Below, piece by piece: positions 14,497 to 22,267 of a stretch of DNA of 64,000 nucleotides. The stretch is from an uncultured Acetatifactor sp. (GTDB lineage: Bacteria; Bacillota; Clostridia; Lachnospirales; Lachnospiraceae). A program made the position numbers and the translations under genes. The notes under the pieces were generated by a model. The model saw nothing but the letters and a program-made list of their open reading frames with translations. It did no database searches and was not told where the DNA came from. Location of the stretch: positions 62,001 to 126,000 of the forward strand of contig CAJUFI010000002.1 in NCBI GenBank assembly GCA_910585665.1. The letters run 5' to 3'. How positions within the stretch are numbered: position 1 is the stretch's first letter; the number at the start of each line of letters is the position of its first letter.

Positions 14497-14751
14497 TTTC
14501 GGTTACACTAAAAAATGGCACCCGGTACGGCGGTCCTATGGTAGCGACCTTTCTGGTGGAACTAACCGCATAGGACAACGGGCATGAAATGCAGGCTCTC
14601 CATCAATCCTGCACCATGCAAGCAGCGTCCGCCCGGTCACATCCGGGTACATATTCACGGATATTTCTATCCGACGGCATATCCTCTCCTTCCTTCCACC
14701 TGCACTGATTTCGGAATACCCCAGGGGCAAAACCTACTTTGTCTCGCTTTG
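14497..14751 (-). ncRNA. DGR template RNA spacer region
   Basis: The 255 bases between TR and the reverse transcriptase. In studied DGRs this spacer is part of the RNA that primes and templates mutagenic cDNA synthesis. Here it holds a perfect 8-bp stem, GTCCTATG (14533-14540) with CATAGGAC (14569-14576), next to the RT start, and a short 25-codon ORF with a ribosome binding site that may be chance. The exact RNA ends cannot be read from sequence. Confidence 0.55.
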
Positions 14752-14879
14752 ATGGAATCAGAGCGGCACCCGATTCGCATTGGACGCGTTCCAGTTGTTC
14801 GCATTGCCGTTGTTGTTGACATTGCACGCATTAGTCGAGTTGCCAGACCTCACGGACGCCAGCCACCAGTTGCACCGAC
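14752..14879 (-). repeat. DGR template repeat (TR)
   Basis: 128 bp, similar to the 3' end of the target gene (VR, 15478-15605). Aligned without gaps, the two differ at 19 positions, all of which are adenine in TR read on the minus strand; 11 other TR adenines are unchanged and no other base differs. TR is rich in AAC/AAT codons (VNNNGNANNWNASNANRVPL in the target's frame), which spread the adenines over the residues to be varied. Confidence 0.95.
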
Positions 14880-14921
14880 ACAGAGTTTACAGAGGATATC
14901 CGATATATGAACAGGCAGGGG

Positions 14922-15395
14922 TTATTTCCCTGCCCGGCCATTGTCTGATTTGCTCCAATTTATGATTTTCCCTATGAGGTCACTGAGATAATCTGTTATC
15001 TCCCTCATATTGTCCTCAGTTGCGCCGCCACATTCTTCAACTATGTCTATCAGCTGTTGCTGGAGGATATTGCAGTATGACAGCGCCCTCGCCTGCAATT
15101 CCGATCTTTTCTTAACCTTTTCTTCATCCGGCACCTTATCATCCAGCCATATATCATTGGCTATTGATATGCAATCCCGGATCGTCCTTGCGTAATCTAC
15201 CGCCGGTTTCCCATTGAAATATCTCCACCTTTTCGGAACGTATGTCTCATTCATTACATACACCGACACTTTATGTTTCAGCTGATTTGCCAGTGTTAGC
15301 GTGTCGAATTTCGTTTCCGTCCGGTTCCTCCGGTAATTCTGGCCGTAGGAATATTTCGTGTTCTTGCTTTTATTCTTTCCCTGTTCTGCCGCCAT
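14922..15395 (-). CDS. avd: Avd, accessory protein of the DGR
   Basis: 157 aa, basic and helical, placed between the target gene and TR, the usual position of Avd. The first ~35 residues are disordered and basic, then the chain forms a predicted four-helix bundle with ITDYLSDLIGKIINWSKSD at the end, a typical Avd ending. Known Avd proteins form a pentameric barrel that binds RT and RNA and is needed for retrohoming. AAGGGAG precedes the ATG. Confidence 0.85.
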   Translation of the reverse strand: MAAEQGKNKSKNTKYSYGQNYRRNRTETKFDTLTLANQLKHKVSVYVMNETYVPKRWRYFNGKPAVDYARTIRDCISIANDIWLDDKVPDEEKVKKRSELQARALSYCNILQQQLIDIVEECGGATEDNMREITDYLSDLIGKIINWSKSDNGRAGK

Positions 15396-15456
15396 GTTTT
15401 CTCCCTTTCAAAGAATATGGGGACCACAAGGGTCCCCGATTTTATGGATTCTGAGA

Positions 15457-16323
15457 TTATGCTGCTTTCGCAGTGATACGGAAGCAGAGCGGCACCCGAC
15501 TCGCATCGGACGCGCCCCAGTCGCTCGCATAGCCGAGGCCGCTGACAAGGCACGCATTAGTCGAGTCGCCAGACCCCACGGACGCCAGCCACCAGCTGCA
15601 CCGACTTCCGCCGTGACCGGCGCCTTTGATGCGGTTCAAATAGCTGTTCGCAAAAATAGGGTACTGCATCGCCTGCCCCTCAGACCAGCCCTGGGTTCCC
15701 CATACCACAGCGCCAAATACCTCATACTCATGCGGCACCCACAGCTTGCCAATATCCTGCCAGCCCCATGATGTGGAATCTGTCAGAGCGCCGCTTGCTG
15801 AATACCGCTGCTCCATGAGAGACCTCTTTGTTACGATATGTTTCTTGACATTCTCCGGCAAATAACCATAGAGCGTTTCTTCCAGCCACTTATGCAGATT
15901 GCTTACCATGTACGGATAAGGCGACTCTGCATTTCCGTTATTATTATTCGTGGTATTCCACTGCACTGTTTCCGAAAAGCAATCCCGGCTGATAAAATCA
16001 ATGTGATGCCCTAAGTTCTGATCGGTTGTTCTGGTATACCCATCCAGGCAAGCAATCTGAGATTCCACCCTCTCATTCTTCACGGTATGAGGAATGAAGT
16101 CGCAGACATAAATCCCGTCATAAAAACCCATGTCGATTCGGTCATGAATCCATTCCCACGGATCGCTGTAACGGGAAATCTCTCCATTGAAAATCTCCGC
16201 CAAATTTCTCCCTTTGTATAATCCATTTGTTTGCTGGAGAAGCAAACGAACATCGTCTCTTGCCTGGGCGTCCTCAATTTTCCTCGGAACACCGCCCACT
16301 TCTATCTCTGTAATCGTTGACAT
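15457..16323 (-). CDS. DGR target: variable tail protein (DUF6273-like)
   Basis: 288 aa from the ATG at 16323 (AAGGAGG 8 nt upstream). The C-terminal half resembles DUF6273/C-type-lectin-fold proteins, with LWVPHEYEVFG and SRCSWWLASVGSG. The last ~45 codons are the variable repeat, ending RVPLCFRITAKAA. It is the last gene of the tail module, so it is probably the receptor-binding tip whose ligand-binding face is diversified. Compare the DGR-diversified receptor protein of Bordetella phage BPP-1. Confidence 0.9.
   Translation of the reverse strand: MSTITEIEVGGVPRKIEDAQARDDVRLLLQQTNGLYKGRNLAEIFNGEISRYSDPWEWIHDRIDMGFYDGIYVCDFIPHTVKNERVESQIACLDGYTRTTDQNLGHHIDFISRDCFSETVQWNTTNNNNGNAESPYPYMVSNLHKWLEETLYGYLPENVKKHIVTKRSLMEQRYSASGALTDSTSWGWQDIGKLWVPHEYEVFGAVVWGTQGWSEGQAMQYPIFANSYLNRIKGAGHGGSRCSWWLASVGSGDSTNACLVSGLGYASDWGASDASRVPLCFRITAKAA
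15478..15605 (-). repeat. DGR variable repeat (VR)
   Basis: 128 bp at the 3' end of the target gene, homologous to TR. It encodes residues that replace the Asn-rich TR sequence with Ser, Gly, Leu, Tyr and Asp at the changed codons; one changed TR codon is a stop (TGA, TGC in VR). The 3' boundary of homology (TTCCRT, 15478-15483) marks the probable IMH end. Confidence 0.95.
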
Positions 16324-16336
16324 TTCTCTTACCTCC

Positions 16337-16627
16337 TTAAATTGCCGCCTCCAGAACCAGACGATCTTCTCCGTCAAAGCGGCCCATTCCGTCCGGAACT
16401 GTTAACTTTCCATTGTCAAAATCAAAGGGCAGCATACACACTACCCTTCCTCTGTCGCTGTCATACGAATATCCGAGCAGTCTGCCGATTACTGCACGAT
16501 TGCTCAAAGTATTCTGCAGCAGTTGCCTTGTAGCAGCGTTGATGTTGTCCGCGTGCGCCGGATCAGTCGTCTCAACCACCTGGATTGATTTTGAAAATTC
16601 CGGCTGAGTATTGGTGTACTCCTTCAT
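16337..16627 (-). CDS. Hypothetical tail-associated protein, 96 aa
   Basis: Not recognised with certainty. It opens MKEYTNTQPEFSKSIQVVET, then a long helical region with HADNINAATRQLLQNTLSNR, and ends in beta structure. Its place between a collar-like protein and the variable tip suggests a small fibre or chaperone component. Confidence 0.55.
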   Translation of the reverse strand: MKEYTNTQPEFSKSIQVVETTDPAHADNINAATRQLLQNTLSNRAVIGRLLGYSYDSDRGRVVCMLPFDFDNGKLTVPDGMGRFDGEDRLVLEAAI

Positions 16628-16653
16628 GTTGCCTCCTTTCCTCTAAGCCAGCC

Positions 16654-17052
16654 TTAGAAAATATCATCCAGGGTATAGGTCTGCTCAACATCATCATCCT
16701 TGCCCTTACGCATGAAGGTCTTAACACAGACAATATCGCCTTCTTCGTCATACAGACCGATCTCACTGATTTCCTCGCCCGCACATTCTGTCTCTGACAG
16801 CGTGCATACATACCGGCATATCGTATCTTCCGGGAAACTGTACCCGTCAATCTCCTTGCGGTAGATTTCATTGGAAAGCCCTGTCTGCGTTTCCGTAGGC
16901 GGTATCACCTGCCCGCTGGGATCAACGCCACCATTTCCAAACGCCATGCCTACGATTTTCGGGAGCTGGATTGCGCCTGCCCTTGCCTTAACCAGTTTCA
17001 CTCTGGCTTTCTTTGTGATAATCACATTCTTGCTCTTGTCCTCTGCACTCAC
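16654..17052 (-). CDS. Tail-collar fibre-like protein
   Basis: 132 aa with the opening NVIITKKARVKLVKARAGAIQLP and a KIVGMAFGNGGVDPSG segment typical of the N-terminal domain of phage tail-collar fibre proteins (DUF3751-like). The start is the GTG at 17052 with AGGAGG 7 nt upstream, overlapping the upstream stop. Short for a full fibre, so probably an adaptor between baseplate and the tip protein. Confidence 0.65.
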   Translation of the reverse strand: MSAEDKSKNVIITKKARVKLVKARAGAIQLPKIVGMAFGNGGVDPSGQVIPPTETQTGLSNEIYRKEIDGYSFPEDTICRYVCTLSETECAGEEISEIGLYDEEGDIVCVKTFMRKGKDDDVEQTYTLDDIF

Positions 17053-18320
17053 TCCGCTACCTCCTTCCTGTATATTGAATTAAGATTCCTGGTGCCATCC
17101 AGCGATAAAGCACCATTCAGGAACCAGTAATCCCTTGTTTTGGTTTCAACAGTTGCGATTCCAACCGTTTCCTGCCCGGATAAATCCACTTCCGAGCGTA
17201 CTGTCAATGCTGCCTTTGCCCTGCATCTGGAGAAATTCAGCAGATGCTCTCCGTCCAGGTTCCAGCCTCCGTCTAAATACAGAAGCCCCCAAAAATCAAC
17301 CGCATCATGGTAAACAACCTCGGCTCTCACATTTTCCCGGATATGCTGTTTCCATGCTGTGCTGAGGTTCTGCAGCTTTACACCCTCTGTCTTGTTGCGA
17401 ACCCCGAACCCATTTCCCATATTCAGGATCAGGCCATATCTCCGTCTTGCGTCCAGCAAAACAGAGCCGTCAAGATTCCAGAGTCCGTCGAAACAGCGGA
17501 CGCCCCAAAAGTTAATGCCGAAGTGACTGCTCACTCCGGCACGGAATATTTCATCATTTTCAATTCGGCCCTTAAAACCGACTAACACAAGCCTTGCCTG
17601 CTCCTTCGTGTAAAATCCGCCCTGGCCGAACCACATTCCCAGCGCAAGGCCATAGCGCCTTTTGGTGTTGAGGATAACACTGCCATCCAGCAGCCAGGTA
17701 CCGTCATACACATACTGATACCAGAACGGTATTCCCATTTTGAAGTGGACGTTTCTCAGTATGATTTGCTCCAGATGCCTGTTATCCAGCACAATCTCTA
17801 TCCTGTCATTGACCTTATATGTCGTGTGCGACTGTTTCAGCCGGTCCAGTATTGCTCTGACCTTCTTTGAATCCAGCGTGCCTTCCCCGACAAAATATGC
17901 CGTAAAGAAATTCGGATGCGGAGCGTCAAATCCGTACTCTCCCGGATCATTTACATCGGCAATCCGGACCACAAACCCCGTTGCGTCCTCCAGGTACCTT
18001 TCCATTCGGTACGGTGTCATTGGCGCCCGGTAATCCCTTTTCAGATAGATAAGCCTGCGGCGTTCCGCATACGACAGATTCAACCGGACCGGCAGCCCCC
18101 ATTTAATCTCATGGTACATCAATCCCCATGTTGCGGTTTCCGGGAAAAACTGTGCGGGCAGGTCCTCCACAATCTCCAGCGCCTTGTCATACTCCGCTCC
18201 CATCACCTGAAACAGCCATTTCCCCACATAGGATTCATCATAAAACCCATCCGACACATAACTGAGCATCTTTTTAGCGCTCTCGCTTGTAGGGAAGTTT
18301 TCTAAATCGAATTTTTCCAT
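17049..18320 (-). CDS. Baseplate wedge-like protein (DUF2313/YmfQ family) with C-terminal repeats
   Basis: 423 aa. The first ~190 residues match DUF2313 (P2 gpI-like, YmfQ): PAQFFPETATWGLMYHEIKWG. From ~195 the chain carries a repeated module, DGxWxLDGSVxLxxxRRYGL, four times (YDGTWLLDGSVILNTKRRYG, FDGLWNLDGSVLLDARRRYG, LDGGWNLDGEHLLN, LNGALSLDGTRNLN), spaced roughly 70-80 residues. In P2 the gpI protein joins the baseplate to the tail; the repeats look like extra outward-facing beta units. Confidence 0.8.
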   Translation of the reverse strand: MEKFDLENFPTSESAKKMLSYVSDGFYDESYVGKWLFQVMGAEYDKALEIVEDLPAQFFPETATWGLMYHEIKWGLPVRLNLSYAERRRLIYLKRDYRAPMTPYRMERYLEDATGFVVRIADVNDPGEYGFDAPHPNFFTAYFVGEGTLDSKKVRAILDRLKQSHTTYKVNDRIEIVLDNRHLEQIILRNVHFKMGIPFWYQYVYDGTWLLDGSVILNTKRRYGLALGMWFGQGGFYTKEQARLVLVGFKGRIENDEIFRAGVSSHFGINFWGVRCFDGLWNLDGSVLLDARRRYGLILNMGNGFGVRNKTEGVKLQNLSTAWKQHIRENVRAEVVYHDAVDFWGLLYLDGGWNLDGEHLLNFSRCRAKAALTVRSEVDLSGQETVGIATVETKTRDYWFLNGALSLDGTRNLNSIYRKEVAE

Positions 18321-18331
18321 CTGACCGCCCC

Positions 18332-19450
18332 CTAACTAAAATCGAGGGTACCTGTCTCCGGGTACTCTTCGCTGTCTAATTTCAGATTTTTCATATCCCC
18401 GTTCATGAGGAAAGTGTCAAAATCTTCCACTCCGGAAATGTCTGAGATAATCGGCCTTACATCGTTATATCTCAGGATTCCTTCCTTCTTTGCTTCGGCA
18501 TAAATCGCTTTGACTGCCTTTGCAAAATCCTCCTTGATCTGCTCAATGCTGGTCGTTTCGTCATAGATAAATCCGGTAATTGTAAAATCTACCTTTACCG
18601 TGGTCGCCGGTTCGCATATCAGTCTGGAGCAGGCAGTCGGCAATAGCCTTTTGCTCCTGTCGTCCGGGGAAACAATGTAATTGTAAACATCCTGCACCAG
18701 CTTATCATTTGCCGGTTGGCCGTTCCCATCCACAAGCACCAGCTTGACAGTTCCAGGACCTTCGGCAACAGACACCACAATGCAATCCCCCGCCCCTGCC
18801 TGTTTGGCCCATCGGATATAATCGGAATCATTGCCGAGGTACGTCATGCTGTTTTCATACTCTGCAGCTATCCGGTCGTAGAAATCATCGTTACTCTCCC
18901 TTTCGGTTCCTCCGGTAATTGGTTCCGGATTGCTTACCGCCGTGATGTTTTTATCCGGCCTTGCCATAAGCACCACCGTATTTGCCGCAACATTGGAGCT
19001 GGTACCGCTTTCCACTGCCTCTACCGGGATTAGTGCCGTTCCGTCCTCCCCAATTACCGCATCCTCCACCGCCTTATATTCAATAGCAGGGCCGGTATCG
19101 GTAGCCGGTGTGCAGAAGATTACCCCGGTGACAAGCTCTGTGCCTGCCGTACCGATAACCTGTACTTTTCCATACGCCCTTTTAGGCTGATGCCTTTCAA
19201 TATGCACCTGCTGTCCGTGAAGGTCCAGCCATTCATCCCATGCGTACTGAGGGAAAGCTATCATCAATGCCCTTACCAGGTGGTAATTGATGAACTCGTC
19301 TTTTTCCAGTGCTGCAGGCTTTGTGAAATCATAAGGAAAACCGCCGGGCATATCATCTATATCCGGCGGCAGATTGTTCATCATCCGTTCATGTATTTCC
19401 TCTGCAGAATTGTTTTCGATAAATTCTGGTTTTGTAAATTCCGGCTGCAT
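18332..19450 (-). CDS. Baseplate J-like protein
   Basis: 372 aa from the ATG at 19450 (AAGGAGG 8 nt upstream). Contains the Baseplate_J hallmarks GTAGTELVTGVIFCTPATDTG, SGTSSNVAANTVVLM and GGTERESNDDFYDRIAAEYE. Sits between DUF2634 and DUF2313 genes as in B. subtilis PBSX-like tails. Structural baseplate wedge protein. Confidence 0.85.
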   Translation of the reverse strand: MQPEFTKPEFIENNSAEEIHERMMNNLPPDIDDMPGGFPYDFTKPAALEKDEFINYHLVRALMIAFPQYAWDEWLDLHGQQVHIERHQPKRAYGKVQVIGTAGTELVTGVIFCTPATDTGPAIEYKAVEDAVIGEDGTALIPVEAVESGTSSNVAANTVVLMARPDKNITAVSNPEPITGGTERESNDDFYDRIAAEYENSMTYLGNDSDYIRWAKQAGAGDCIVVSVAEGPGTVKLVLVDGNGQPANDKLVQDVYNYIVSPDDRSKRLLPTACSRLICEPATTVKVDFTITGFIYDETTSIEQIKEDFAKAVKAIYAEAKKEGILRYNDVRPIISDISGVEDFDTFLMNGDMKNLKLDSEEYPETGTLDFS

Positions 19451-19463
19451 CTTTCCCACCTCC

Positions 19464-19901
19464 TTAAATTGTGATTGTAATTATTTCATCCCAATCCTTG
19501 CCTTTCACCTTAAATGTGCAGTTCATATTATCGGCATCCCATGTAAACACAAAATCCCGGACAAATTCCGTCCGGGGATTCACCATCAACGCATCTTCGA
19601 TTGTCCTCTGTACCATAGACTCCACGGTTTTCTCGTCGTCGTTATCCAAAGCACGCTCCATTTCCGTACCTATGGAATCAGGATAAGCCAGACAGCGGTA
19701 CCTTTCCGTCTGCGCTATCTTGAAACACCATATCGCAAAGGCTTCTCTGCCGTCACACTCCACCATGCGGTTAGCGCCGTCTCTGGCAAAATCCCCTTTC
19801 TCCGGGTCCCAGCGGACACTTCGCTTATACTGGGTATCATACTCTGTATTCTCAGATATAAAATCCGGTACTTCCACCACCGGGAATAGTGGCTCTGACA
19901 T
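19464..19901 (-). CDS. Baseplate protein (DUF2634, XkdS-like)
   Basis: 145 aa. The central YDTQYKRSVRWDPEKGDFARDG and the CFKIAQTERYRCLAYPDSIGTEM stretch identify the DUF2634 family (XkdS-like). In PBSX it follows XkdR and precedes the J-like protein, the same order seen here. Role: baseplate inner ring, related to gp25-like components. Confidence 0.8.
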   Translation of the reverse strand: MSEPLFPVVEVPDFISENTEYDTQYKRSVRWDPEKGDFARDGANRMVECDGREAFAIWCFKIAQTERYRCLAYPDSIGTEMERALDNDDEKTVESMVQRTIEDALMVNPRTEFVRDFVFTWDADNMNCTFKVKGKDWDEIITITI

Positions 19902-19915
19902 TTTTCTCGCCTCCT

Positions 19916-20305
19916 TTATGATTTTTCAATAATATCCACAACTACCGCCTCATTCTGCACCCATGCCACCAGGACACGATCCCCCGGCTTTAATTTTGGC
20001 ATTGGCACGTCATGGCTGTGGCCTGGCACTCCTGAAGGACTGCTGTGTATGTGCTTATCATTTTGCAGATGCCCCGTCCAACTGGAGTCTGATGTAGCCA
20101 ACGTATAGCCGTTAACCAATCTGCAGACTGAGTAATCCCCTTTGGGAATCGGAACCGGGAAAGTATTTGTTACTAGGCTCCCGTTTGCCTGTATCTCACC
20201 AAAATCCAGAAGCAGGGGGGATTCATTCTCTCTTTTCATCCTCTGGCTGAGAACGCTCGCCAGCTTGCTTGTGCCGGGATGCCCGTCAAACCCTTCCATT
20301 TGCAC
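19916..20305 (-). CDS. Baseplate protein (DUF2577, XkdR-like)
   Basis: 129 aa. The phrases GDYSVCRLVNGYTLA and MPKLKPGDRVLVAWVQNEAVVVDII match DUF2577 (XkdR-like). Located between the XkdQ-like and XkdS-like genes, in the standard order. Small baseplate component. Confidence 0.75.
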   Translation of the reverse strand: MQMEGFDGHPGTSKLASVLSQRMKRENESPLLLDFGEIQANGSLVTNTFPVPIPKGDYSVCRLVNGYTLATSDSSWTGHLQNDKHIHSSPSGVPGHSHDVPMPKLKPGDRVLVAWVQNEAVVVDIIEKS

Positions 20306-20311
20306 CGCCTC

Positions 20312-21559
20312 CTAATCAAAAGTTCCGTCGTCCACCCAACCGTAGACATTGCTGCCGCTGTCCGTATGAATCAGATGCCACGGATGCGCCTTTCCGGAAC
20401 CGTTCTTAATCGTAATCTTTGCCTTTCCTGCTCTTGCATTGTACCCTTTTGCGCCTGGGTAACTGCTGACATAGTGGGTACCGCCGTGGAAATTCACGAC
20501 ATCGCCCACATTGTACTCTTTTTTCTCTGAGGAACTATTACTACTACTCTGCGTTTCCGGCTCTGCATATTCCAGCTCCATCGTCATGCTATACACATCC
20601 GCATTGTGCTGAATACTTTTCACATAATAGTAATCAGACACAGCGCTGCTCATAATGTAAACCAGATCGCCTTTCCTGATAAACGGAACATCCGGACTCT
20701 GTACGGTCATTTCCTTTTTGATTTTTCCCTCTCCGTCAAGTAATTCCTGCGCCGCCGACTTTGCATCTTCCAGCGTTTCATCCGATCCCCTTGTGTAAAT
20801 TCTCTGCCGGATGCCGTATTTTGTCTCTCCGTTCAGAGTAGCCTCTACACTTCGGTTTCCATCATCATCTGCCTTGCCAACGACCTTTACCCTTGTAATG
20901 AGGTCTGCGGTGCTGATTGTCTGGCTGAACGACTGTGAATTATCCACCTTAAACACATACACTGTCTTATTGCTGCCTCTCGGAATAACGCTCGTATAGC
21001 CTTTTGATGCCCTGATGATGCACTTTTCTTCGCCTTTCTTTACCGCATCGTCCAACAGCTCCAGAATCATATCCGACAGATACCTATTGTTATAAACCAG
21101 CTTTCCGTGAGAAGCGTTTGGCCCCTTGTATTCTCCCTGGGGAATCTCCCAATCGTCAAATATTCCCTGAAGTGCTGACTTTGTGCCGGTTCCGGAAGGA
21201 AAAAATCGGTTATCCTGGCTTTTCTGCAGCTTATACAGCTCGTCGTAATTTGTGCATTTCAGGCTGTATCCGCTGTTTTTCTCTATCGGATTCCATGTTT
21301 CTACATATCCCCTGGCTACTTCCTCGTCCAGTGAACCGCCGTCCGTTGCAAAAATACCAATCAAGCACCCTGGTTTGATGATGCCTGACAGGTACCCTTG
21401 CGATGTTTTATCATTTTTTGCCGTGAATGAGGATCGAACCGAAAGCTCATTCTCATTTTCTTCCCAGCCGAGATTCTGTATAAAATCCCTGATGTTATAC
21501 TGAGCGCCTTTTTCGTCCATTACCACTACACGGTATTTGATTTTTGATAAGTCAATCAT
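20312..21559 (-). CDS. Baseplate hub protein (XkdQ-like)
   Basis: 415 aa. It contains the D2/XkdQ-type hub region: RVVVMDEKGAQYNIRDFIQN at the start and GYTSVIPRGSNKTVYVFKVD near residue 200, then a C-terminal SH3-like part (about 365-415) with VVNFHGGTHYVSSY. The C-terminal addition is the kind seen in hubs that contact peptidoglycan. Related to gp27-like hub proteins of contractile tails. Confidence 0.8.
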   Translation of the reverse strand: MIDLSKIKYRVVVMDEKGAQYNIRDFIQNLGWEENENELSVRSSFTAKNDKTSQGYLSGIIKPGCLIGIFATDGGSLDEEVARGYVETWNPIEKNSGYSLKCTNYDELYKLQKSQDNRFFPSGTGTKSALQGIFDDWEIPQGEYKGPNASHGKLVYNNRYLSDMILELLDDAVKKGEEKCIIRASKGYTSVIPRGSNKTVYVFKVDNSQSFSQTISTADLITRVKVVGKADDDGNRSVEATLNGETKYGIRQRIYTRGSDETLEDAKSAAQELLDGEGKIKKEMTVQSPDVPFIRKGDLVYIMSSAVSDYYYVKSIQHNADVYSMTMELEYAEPETQSSSNSSSEKKEYNVGDVVNFHGGTHYVSSYPGAKGYNARAGKAKITIKNGSGKAHPWHLIHTDSGSNVYGWVDDGTFD

Positions 21560-21568
21560 GGCAGCCTC

Positions 21569-22264
21569 CTATCCTGGTATTGTCAGGACCGTACCCGGCC
21601 AAATCCAATGCCCGTGATCGGAACTGCTTTTCCCATGTGCCTTTGCCGCCGCTTCAATCGTGCCTGCATTGGCATCGTAAATCTGCGTCCATTTGGAACC
21701 GCTGCCTAATTTCTTTGAAGCAATCCCCCAAAGGGTATCTCCGCTCACCACTGTATAAGAACCGTCCCCGGACGAAGCGCCGCCTCCAGAATCATTCCTC
21801 GGCTTCGTTTTCTTCACGAAAGCTGCAATTTTCAGCTCATTCGTGGTGTAAATCTGGAGGGGCTTTTTCTGCACAAAGGTTATGGAATACTCAACATTCC
21901 CGTATGCGCCTACTGGCTTCGGATGGAATGAGGAAATCGTGACATCCACGTTAATCCACGTTTCTGTCACGATCAGATTCAAAACCGTTTCATTCTTCAT
22001 GAAGTCATACAGGATTTTCACACACTCATTCGGCTCCTGCCAGCTCGAAGTCTTGACGATTGCCTCTTTCCTCTTTGACTTTCCGAAAAACACTCCATCC
22101 CATGAAAACTCTGCTACATCCGTTCCCTTCGGCACCTTTACGGTTCCCTGGGATATGATGTCAAAGCTCTGGTACTTCGCCCCATACTTGCCTTGCACCT
22201 TTTCCGGCAATGCCGGAAACGTAAACTTTGAACCGCTCCCGGCAGGAATCAATCTAATATTCAT
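21569..22264 (-). CDS. LysM-containing tail protein (XkdP-like)
   Basis: 231 aa. A C-terminal LysM domain is visible (YTVVSGDTLWGIASKKLG, then GTVLTIPG). The N-terminal half (~150 aa) matches XkdP (FPALPEKVQGKYGAKYQSFD). LysM binds peptidoglycan, so this tail component probably helps the tip engage the cell wall. Follows the tape measure gene as in PBSX. Confidence 0.85.
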   Translation of the reverse strand: MNIRLIPAGSGSKFTFPALPEKVQGKYGAKYQSFDIISQGTVKVPKGTDVAEFSWDGVFFGKSKRKEAIVKTSSWQEPNECVKILYDFMKNETVLNLIVTETWINVDVTISSFHPKPVGAYGNVEYSITFVQKKPLQIYTTNELKIAAFVKKTKPRNDSGGGASSGDGSYTVVSGDTLWGIASKKLGSGSKWTQIYDANAGTIEAAAKAHGKSSSDHGHWIWPGTVLTIPG

Positions 22265-22267
22265 AGC

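Noticed and set aside
14603..14827. Frame of 74 codons across TR and spacer
   Set aside because: It reads through the DGR template in another frame and has no conserved product; the TR itself explains the sequence.
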